From a virus: a DNA stretch of 34,615 bases. Position numbers and translations under genes: made by a program. Below are positions 28,882 through 34,615 of this stretch, in pieces. The notes beneath the pieces are model-generated. The model had not been told where the DNA came from. It did not search any database and saw nothing but the letters and a program-made list of their open reading frames with translations. Each line of letters begins with the position of its first letter. Position 1 is the stretch's first letter. Location: positions 1 through 34,615 of IMG/VR virus record IMGVR_UViG_3300046512_000208; one strand, 5' to 3'.

Positions 28882-30372
28882 ATGAAGCCCGAGCACATGA
28901 AGCTGCTCCGGGATCGATTCTGGCGACTGAACAACCTCTACTTCATCACCGACAAGCAGGGGAAGAAGGTCCGCTTCCGCATGACGCAGGAGCAGATCGA
29001 TTACTTCCAGGGGATGCATACCCGAAACATTATCCTCAAGGCGCGGCAGCTGGGCTTTACGACCCTGGTATGCATCGTCCAACTGGATGCGGCGCTGTTC
29101 GAAGCTGCGAAGTGCGCACTGATCGCTCACACCCTGAACGACGCTAAGCGGCTGTTCCGGGAAAAGGTTAAATACGCCTACGACAATTTGCCCAGAGAGA
29201 TCAGGGCGGCCAACCCTGCACGCAACGACGCTGCCGGAGAGTTGGTGTTCAGCAAGGGCGGCTCGCTCTACGTCTCGACCTCATTCCGAGGCGGCACGCT
29301 GCGTTACCTGCACGTTTCCGAGTTCGGAAAGATCTGCGCCAAATTCCCGCACAAGGCGCGGGAGATCGTTACCGGTGCCTTCGAGGCCGTGGCCGCGGAA
29401 TGCTTCGTCACCATCGAGTCGACAGCAGAAGGTCGGGCCGGATACTTCTTCGACTACAGCCAGTCTGCCGAGAAGCAGCAAATGGCCGGCGTGCCCCTGG
29501 GCCTGCTGGACTGGAAGTTCTTTTTCTTCAGCTGGTGGCGCAACCCGCTGTACTGGCTGGATTCGACCGACGTTGTCATCCCGGACCGGCTGACCAAGTA
29601 CTTCGACGATCTGGCCGCCAAGCACGGCATCGTCACAAACCCAGGCCAGCGCGCCTGGTACAGCGCCAAGGAAAAGACCCTGGGCGAAGACATGAAGCGC
29701 GAATACCCATCGATACCTGCCGAGGCCTTCCAGCAGTCAATCGAGGGTGCTTACTACGCCCAGCAGTTCACCAAGCTGTATGCCGCTCAGCGCATCGGCA
29801 CGCTGCCAGACAACAGCCACTTGCCGGTGATGACCTTCTGGGATATCGGCGTCGGGGACTCCACGGCGATTTGGTTCGTGCGGATCGTCGGCGAGGAATA
29901 TCACGTCATCGACTTCTACGAGAACAGCGGTGAAGGGCTTCGTCACTACATGAAGGTGCTCAAGGATCGCAAATACACGTATGGCGATCACTGGGGGCCG
30001 CACGACATCGACAACCGCGAGTTCGGCAGCGATGGCAAGACCCGTCGCGAAATCGCCCGGGAGGGCTACGAGATCGATGGCCAGAAATATAGCCTCAAGT
30101 TCAGTGTTGTCCCGAAGATCGGTATCGACGAAGGCATCGAACACGTGCGGGAAATATTGCCGAACTGCGCGTTCGACGAATCCAAATGTGAACTGGGTAT
30201 TTCCTGCCTGGAGAACTACCGCAAAGAGTGGGACGACAAGCGCGGCTGCTGGAAAGATAAACCCTTACACGACTGGTCATCGCACGGTGCGGACGCATTC
30301 CGCTACTTCGCTGTTTCGATGGGCAGGCGCAAACGCACAGGCGGTGTCCGCCGTATTGGAGGATTGGCCTGA
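28882..30372 (+). CDS. terL: Terminase large subunit
   Basis: This 496-residue protein is the ATPase-nuclease motor that packages DNA into proheads. The Walker A-like segment is LKARQLGFTT (52-61), and Walker B with catalytic Glu is RYLHVSEF (141-148, Glu147). A coupling motif follows near FVTIESTAEG (175-184). The C-terminal RNase-H-like nuclease has MTFWDIGVGDST (Asp321), acidic residues at HDIDNRE (374-380) and SSHGADAFRY (466-475, Asp471). Length is standard. It starts one base after the small subunit and its stop overlaps the portal start (TGATG). Confidence 0.92.
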   Translation: MKPEHMKLLRDRFWRLNNLYFITDKQGKKVRFRMTQEQIDYFQGMHTRNIILKARQLGFTTLVCIVQLDAALFEAAKCALIAHTLNDAKRLFREKVKYAYDNLPREIRAANPARNDAAGELVFSKGGSLYVSTSFRGGTLRYLHVSEFGKICAKFPHKAREIVTGAFEAVAAECFVTIESTAEGRAGYFFDYSQSAEKQQMAGVPLGLLDWKFFFFSWWRNPLYWLDSTDVVIPDRLTKYFDDLAAKHGIVTNPGQRAWYSAKEKTLGEDMKREYPSIPAEAFQQSIEGAYYAQQFTKLYAAQRIGTLPDNSHLPVMTFWDIGVGDSTAIWFVRIVGEEYHVIDFYENSGEGLRHYMKVLKDRKYTYGDHWGPHDIDNREFGSDGKTRREIAREGYEIDGQKYSLKFSVVPKIGIDEGIEHVREILPNCAFDESKCELGISCLENYRKEWDDKRGCWKDKPLHDWSSHGADAFRYFAVSMGRRKRTGGVRRIGGLA

Positions 30373-31832
30373 TGCCAGTGCAATCGACAAATCCCGATTT
30401 CGACGCGCACATCGCCGAATGGGAAATGATGGACGACGCTCTCGAAGGTGAGGGAGCCATCAAGCGCAACGAACGAAATCTGCCCAAGCCGAGCGGCATG
30501 GTCGAGGCTGAAAAGCTCGACGCCGCTGGCAACAAGTACCTCTACCAGAACTACACCGACCGGGCGCAGTACGAGCACTGGGTGCGCGACTCGCTTCGGT
30601 CGATGATGGGCCTGGTGTCTCGCCTGATTCCAGAAATCAAATTGCCCGCAGGGCTGAAAGGCCTCGAAGACAACGCCACCTCTGACGGTTTCGGCCTGAA
30701 GCAGTTGTTTTTTCGCATGGTGCGCCAGGCTATTTCCCACGGACGTGTGCCGTTAGTGGTGAACATCGACGATGGCGGCGATCCGTATTTCTCGACCTAC
30801 GCCACGCGCAACGCGATCAACTGGGATGTCGCCGATCAAGGTGGCAGGCAGGACCTGGTCCTTTCCGTGTTCCGCGAATTTCGCAAGAAGGGCGGTGATC
30901 GATACAGCCATGACTGCGAAACGGTGTTCCGCGAGTTCTTCATGCAGGGCGAGGTTTGTTTCACCGCCGTGCGTAACGAGGGCGGCGAATTGGTTGAGGA
31001 GGAAAGGCCCCTTGGCACGACCGGTACCGACAACCGCCTGATTAAGGGGTTGCCTTACCTGCCTGTCATTTACTGCGGCTCGACGGATAACTCGCCTGAA
31101 GTGGACGAAGTGCCGCTGCTGACGATGGCAAGAGCCGCACGGAAGTCCTACCAGCTCAGCGCTGACTACTTCACGGCGCTGCATCAAACCAGTCACCCAC
31201 AACCGTGGGTTTCCGGCCTCGACGACGCGGTAGAGCTGAGCGTTACCGGTCCATCGGCTGCGTGGGATCTCGGGCCGAACGGCAAGTGCGGCTACCTGGA
31301 GTTTCAAGGTGCCGGCATTGAAGCCGTTCGCACTGCCATGGATGACCAGCGCAACGCCGCGGTTGAGGCTGGCGCCAAGGTGATGGACGTGGGCGGCACC
31401 GAGTCGGGTGAGGCACGCAAAACGCGCCAGAGCGACCAGCACGCCACTCTGCACAGCATCGTAATCACCGTGGCCGAGGCGGTAGAGCAGGCGCTACGGT
31501 ACGCCGCCGAGTGGAAGGGCTACGACCCGGAACAGGTGACGTTCAAGGTCAACCCCGAGTTCGTAATCCCGCAGGTCGATCCGCAGGTCCTCGGCGAGCT
31601 TCAGAAGAGCGTCATGGCCGGCACGATCAGCGCCGACACCTACTGGCAGTACCTCACGACCGGGAAGCTGCCGGAGCGCCTCTATGACGAAGAAGCCGAA
31701 CTGATCAGCGAAGAGCGCGAATCGGCCGGCATCAACCTGGACAAAGATAATGCCGAAGGCAAACCTGGAACAGGCGGACAGCCAGCTGCTGGAGCAGACA
31801 ACACGTCACTCGGTGATGATCGAGCGGCTTAA
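30372..31832 (+). CDS. Portal protein (DUF4055 family)
   Basis: This 486-residue protein fits the DUF4055 (PF13264) portal family of siphophages: start MPVQSTNPDFDAHIAEWEMMDDALEGE, the segment YLYQNYTDRAQYEHWV, LRSMMGLVSRLIP, and central YLPVIYCGSTDNSPEVDEVPLLTMARAARKSYQLSADY. Portals form the dodecameric ring at the head vertex through which DNA passes. It follows the large terminase as usual. Its last 83 bases overlap the head morphogenesis gene in another frame. GGAGG precedes the start. Confidence 0.85.
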   Translation: MPVQSTNPDFDAHIAEWEMMDDALEGEGAIKRNERNLPKPSGMVEAEKLDAAGNKYLYQNYTDRAQYEHWVRDSLRSMMGLVSRLIPEIKLPAGLKGLEDNATSDGFGLKQLFFRMVRQAISHGRVPLVVNIDDGGDPYFSTYATRNAINWDVADQGGRQDLVLSVFREFRKKGGDRYSHDCETVFREFFMQGEVCFTAVRNEGGELVEEERPLGTTGTDNRLIKGLPYLPVIYCGSTDNSPEVDEVPLLTMARAARKSYQLSADYFTALHQTSHPQPWVSGLDDAVELSVTGPSAAWDLGPNGKCGYLEFQGAGIEAVRTAMDDQRNAAVEAGAKVMDVGGTESGEARKTRQSDQHATLHSIVITVAEAVEQALRYAAEWKGYDPEQVTFKVNPEFVIPQVDPQVLGELQKSVMAGTISADTYWQYLTTGKLPERLYDEEAELISEERESAGINLDKDNAEGKPGTGGQPAAGADNTSLGDDRAA

Positions 31833-32862
31833 GGCCGGCGAGGTCAAAAAGTTCGAGAAGTACCTACGCCAGATCGACAAACTGGTGCGCGAACAGTTGA
31901 CTCGCAGGGAGCTGACCACTTACAGCCGGGATCGCCTCGAGCAGTTCCTCGCCCGGGTCGACGGCAAGTTGCTGGAGATTTACAAGGCCTTCGGCGATGT
32001 TGTGCAGGCTGATCTGGTGGATATCGCGCTTTACGAGTCCTCCTTCGAGGCCAACAGTCTCAGTCACGCGATGTCGATCGATGCTGTGGTGCCGACCAAT
32101 GCGGCGATCCGTGCGGCGATGTTCTCCTATCCGCTGCAGGTCAAAGGGTTGGACGGTGGGAAACTGCTGAAGAGCTTCCTCAGCGGCTGGACCCGAACCG
32201 AGACAATGCGGGTGACCAACACAATCCGTCTGGGCTTCGGCCAGGGCCAGACGAATGCGCAGATCATCCAGGCTGTTCGCGGTACCGCGGCACAGAACTT
32301 CACCGACGGCATTCTCGCGGTGAGCAACCGTAACGCGGCATCAGTGGTGCAGACGGCAATCCAGCATGTGGCCACGACCGCGCGGATGGAAACGCTGAAG
32401 GCCAACAGCGATGTGGTGCTGGGCTACCGGTGGTTGTCGACACTCGACCGCAAGACCTCGCAGCAATGCAAGGGCCTGGACGGGATGCGCTTCGACCTGG
32501 GCAAGGGGCCGCTGCCGCCGGCGCACATCAACTGCCGATCGACTACGGTGCCGACGACCAGACTCTCAGAGATGTTCGCGAAAGGCGCCACGCGCGCGGC
32601 GATTGGTGATCATGGTGGCGGCCAAGTCAATGCAAGCCTGAATTATTACGAATGGCTGGCAACGCAACCGGCGAGCTTTCAAGATCACGCGCTCGGGCCG
32701 TTACGCGGCAAGCTATTCCGCGATGGCGGCCTGACGCCGGAGAAGTTCGCGGTGCTGCAACTCGACAAGAAGTTCAAGCCGCTGACCTTGGCCGAACTGA
32801 AGGCCATCGAGCCTGACATGTTCACCCGAGCAGGCGTTACACTCGGCGCTCCACCAGGTTGA
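31750..32862 (+). CDS. Head morphogenesis protein (Mu gpF-like)
   Basis: This 370-residue protein resembles phage Mu F / SPP1 gp7 (PF04233): helical N-terminal half (MIERLKAGEVKKFEKYLRQIDKLV), then TRTETMRVTNTIRLGFGQGQTNAQI (about 155-180), AIQHVATTARMETLKAN, and the motif segment WLSTLDRKTSQQCKGLDG...HINCRSTTVP (about 228-266), with CK and HINCR. This protein helps head assembly and may be carried in the virion. The start is the first ATG with the frame open; it lies 83 bases inside the portal gene with only a weak ribosome site, so a later start (Met23) is possible. Confidence 0.85.
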   Translation: MPKANLEQADSQLLEQTTRHSVMIERLKAGEVKKFEKYLRQIDKLVREQLTRRELTTYSRDRLEQFLARVDGKLLEIYKAFGDVVQADLVDIALYESSFEANSLSHAMSIDAVVPTNAAIRAAMFSYPLQVKGLDGGKLLKSFLSGWTRTETMRVTNTIRLGFGQGQTNAQIIQAVRGTAAQNFTDGILAVSNRNAASVVQTAIQHVATTARMETLKANSDVVLGYRWLSTLDRKTSQQCKGLDGMRFDLGKGPLPPAHINCRSTTVPTTRLSEMFAKGATRAAIGDHGGGQVNASLNYYEWLATQPASFQDHALGPLRGKLFRDGGLTPEKFAVLQLDKKFKPLTLAELKAIEPDMFTRAGVTLGAPPG

Positions 32863-32870
32863 GATGACCG

Positions 32871-33365
32871 ATGCAGATCATTGTCGAGGACGGGCAAGGA
32901 AGACCGGACGCCAACAGCTTCGTGCCGCTGGAGAAGCTGACCTTCTACCGCGACTACTACGGCTTTCGGATCCCCGAAGCAGAGGCCGAGCAAGTCGATT
33001 TGCTGCTGCGCGCCGCGGCGGATATTAACGCTCGCGAATGGAAAGGGCGCAAAGCCAACCCGGATCAGGCGATGGCCTGGCCTCGGCGTGACTGCAAGAT
33101 CGAAAATCAGACGCTCTCAGAGACGTTCGTGCCGTTTGAGCTTGAATGGGGACAAGTGCGTCTCGCGGTCGAGCTTTATGCCGCGGAACTGGGTTTCCAG
33201 ATTGAAGAGCCGACACATTGCACTGAGCCGAACGGCCGGCGGACACATCTCAATCGGGACACGCCAGGCTTTAGAATGCGCCCGCCGCCGTACGTTCCGA
33301 GCAGGACGCAGTTAGCCGATTACCTAGTGATGCGTGGGTTGTCTGTAGTTTCGGCGCACAAATGA
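32871..33365 (+). CDS. DnaT-like/head completion protein
   Basis: This 164-residue protein begins MQIIVEDGQGRPDANSFVPLEK, typical of the phage structural DnaT-like family (PF20557), in which an acidic strand VEDGxGxPDANSFV opens a helical connector fold. Later parts have LLLRAAADINAREWKGRKANPDQAMAWPR, also characteristic. Despite the family name, its position after the head genes favours a head-tail connector role. The C-terminal 50 residues (TEPNGRRTHLNRDTP...) look less conserved. It follows the F-like gene by 8 bases. Confidence 0.7.
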   Translation: MQIIVEDGQGRPDANSFVPLEKLTFYRDYYGFRIPEAEAEQVDLLLRAAADINAREWKGRKANPDQAMAWPRRDCKIENQTLSETFVPFELEWGQVRLAVELYAAELGFQIEEPTHCTEPNGRRTHLNRDTPGFRMRPPPYVPSRTQLADYLVMRGLSVVSAHK

Positions 33366-33414
33366 CCATTAGGCCTTAAAATACCAATGTTTAAGATCTA
33401 TTAGGGGATAGTGC

Positions 33415-34038
33415 GTGAGTTGGATTCTTGGATGTGTGGCTGTATTAGCCTGCGCAATATGCGGCCTACTCGGATTGACAGCGGGAATAAATTTCAACCC
33501 GAATTCGACTATAAAGTTCGTTCCTGACTGGGGAAGCTTGGGAGATTGGGTTTCTGGAATCGGTGCGCTGTTAGCGGTTATTTCGAGCTTTATTCTTGTA
33601 CGCAGGAATGAGGCAGCTCAAGAAGACCGAGAGAAAGAAAAAATCATAGTGGACCAGTGGGCCAGCGATTTCTATCTTTCAGTCAGAGTCATTTCAACTG
33701 GTCTTTTCCCTTGCACGGTTAACGGCGTTTTCCTAGAGAGCCCCAGCGGCCGTGCCGTCAGCTTGTCAGCCAATTTGCCTAATGGGGCAGATATCCGAAT
33801 CCCTCACCGGCTGGATAGCCGTTCTGATCTGAACTTCGGCTGGCAGATACCGCAGTTAGGGCGTCTTTTAGGAGCTTTGTCGCTACTTGATCTGAAGCGT
33901 ATTGAAGATCTATCTGTCTATGTGGTTACCTCCATCGCAGATTATAGATTCCCGATCGGAGCAGATGTATCGAGCATGCTCATTGGCGCCGCGAGGGCTC
34001 AAGATATTCAGCTACTGCAAGACGACGCTGAAGACTAA
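33415..34038 (+). CDS. Two-pass membrane moron between head genes
   Basis: This protein of 207 residues begins (from GTG) MSWILGCVAVLACAICGLLGLTAG. Membrane segments are about 3-25 and 46-62 (VSGIGALLAVISSFILV), then a charged coil (RRNEAAQEDREKEKI) and a soluble beta-rich domain. AGGGGA precedes the GTG. It is AT-richer than neighbouring head genes and is followed by a strong terminator, so it is an inserted unit. The anchor-coil-domain plan is shared with the gene at 7074. No family recognised; superinfection exclusion is a plausible guess. Confidence 0.7.
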   Translation: MSWILGCVAVLACAICGLLGLTAGINFNPNSTIKFVPDWGSLGDWVSGIGALLAVISSFILVRRNEAAQEDREKEKIIVDQWASDFYLSVRVISTGLFPCTVNGVFLESPSGRAVSLSANLPNGADIRIPHRLDSRSDLNFGWQIPQLGRLLGALSLLDLKRIEDLSVYVVTSIADYRFPIGADVSSMLIGAARAQDIQLLQDDAED

Positions 34039-34058
34039 CAATTTCAAATTCTTCCAGA

Positions 34059-34082
34059 CCTCGGCCATGCCGGGGTTTTTTT
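34059..34082 (+). terminator. Strong rho-independent terminator after the moron
   Basis: CCTCGGC (34059-34065), loop CAT, GCCGGGG (34069-34075), then seven T. It is a classic intrinsic terminator, closing the moron unit inside the late operon, and would require antitermination for late transcripts to pass. Confidence 0.85.
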
Positions 34083-34124
34083 ATGCCTGCAAAGCGGGCC
34101 GACCAAACCCAAGGGGTGCATCAA

Positions 34125-34615
34125 GTGGCAGACGAAAACCAGATTGATCTTGAAGACCCGGCAGTTCAGACCGCCATCGCTGCTGCTGTTGAGGCGGCAA
34201 CTCTGGGACTCAAGAACAAAAACACCGAGCTGCTTGGCTCGCTCCGGACCACCAAAACTGAACTGGACGGGTTCAAGACCCAGTTCGAAGGTCTGGACAT
34301 CGCCGCCGTGAAGGGGCTGCTGACCAAGGTGGGGCAGGACGAAGAGACCAAACTGATTGCCGAGGGCAAGTTGGACGAGGTTATCACCCGTCGCACCGAG
34401 CGTTTGCGGACTGACTACGACACCAAGTTGGCCGCCGAAAAGACCCGCGCCGACAAGGCAGAGGCGTTCGCTGCCAAGTACAGCGATAAGGTGCTAGCCG
34501 ATTCCATCCGCGCTGCCGCCATCAAGGCCGGCGCGCTCCCCGACGCTGCCGAGGACATCATCCTGCGCGCCCGAGGCACTTTCAAACTCAATGAGGACGG
34601 CGAGGCGATTGCCAC
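34125..34615 (+). CDS. Probable scaffold protein (partial)
   Basis: The frame runs from GTG at 34125 (AAGGGG 8 bases upstream) off the right end, 163 codons. The product begins MADENQIDLEDPAVQTAIAA and is charged and helical with coiled-coil character: KNKNTELLGSLRTTKTELDGFK (about 26-48), then LTKVGQDEETKLIAEGK and KLAAEKTRADKAEAFAAKY (about 103-122). Acidic, coiled proteins at this place before the major capsid gene are usually scaffold proteins. An in-frame ATG at 34083 lies on the terminator T-run and is less likely. Confidence 0.7.
   Translation, partial: MADENQIDLEDPAVQTAIAAAVEAATLGLKNKNTELLGSLRTTKTELDGFKTQFEGLDIAAVKGLLTKVGQDEETKLIAEGKLDEVITRRTERLRTDYDTKLAAEKTRADKAEAFAAKYSDKVLADSIRAAAIKAGALPDAAEDIILRARGTFKLNEDGEAIA

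Overview
The window is the left two thirds of a lambda-like temperate prophage in a Pseudomonas chromosome, cut off at its right end inside the head genes. The host call rests on the chromosomal katG end at the left edge and on several families typical of Pseudomonas and its phages (DUF1654, a pyocin-type holin, a signal-less PL7 alginate lyase, Gp157). No tRNA, rRNA, CRISPR array or insertion sequence was seen.

Left edge and leftward early arm (about 1-13900). The 3' end of katG overlaps the integrase gene tail to tail, so the attachment site is probably there. On the minus strand, from pL towards the integrase, come a PL7 alginate lyase, small genes joined by ATGA overlaps, a Rad52-like annealing protein and a Gp157 protein, a large cytosine-C5 DNA methyltransferase with internal repeats, more small genes, a protein resembling tRNA-guanine/DNA transglycosylases (DpdA-like), an excisionase and the integrase. 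Islands of AT-richer plus-strand genes, mostly small membrane proteins, interrupt this arm and look like morons.

Immunity region (about 13860-19360). A CI-type repressor and Cro are divergent around three palindromic operators (core TTAACC-N3-GGTTAA) spaced 24-25 bp. Two more copies lie 5.2 kb away at 13865-13903 on a good leftward promoter, giving an OL/OR pair as in lambda. A consensus boxA and a GNRA-loop hairpin follow pL. Between the operators lie a DUF1654 gene with a possible LexA box, lipoprotein and unknown genes, and an XRE-ImmA/IrrE plus PIN-domain (DUF4411) pair.

Rightward early and late arm (19360-34615). After cro come two small DNA-binding or helical proteins, a protein of unknown role, a Rha-family regulator, replication initiator-like and P-like proteins, NinB-like and NinG proteins and a gene in the position of Q. 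A likely late promoter and terminator follow, then two small related genes. A minus-strand block carries a nuclease-like DUF6998 protein and a HicAB toxin-antitoxin pair. Then come two holin-type membrane proteins, three small genes, small and large terminase, a DUF4055 portal, an F-like head morphogenesis protein, a DnaT-like head protein, a membrane moron with its own terminator, and the start of a probable scaffold gene. No endolysin is seen in the window.

Most notable are the OL/OR operator system with a nut-like site, the alginate lyase as first gene of the pL operon, two candidate nucleic-acid modification genes, and a recurrent TGTCGCGACA palindrome at four places in three regions.
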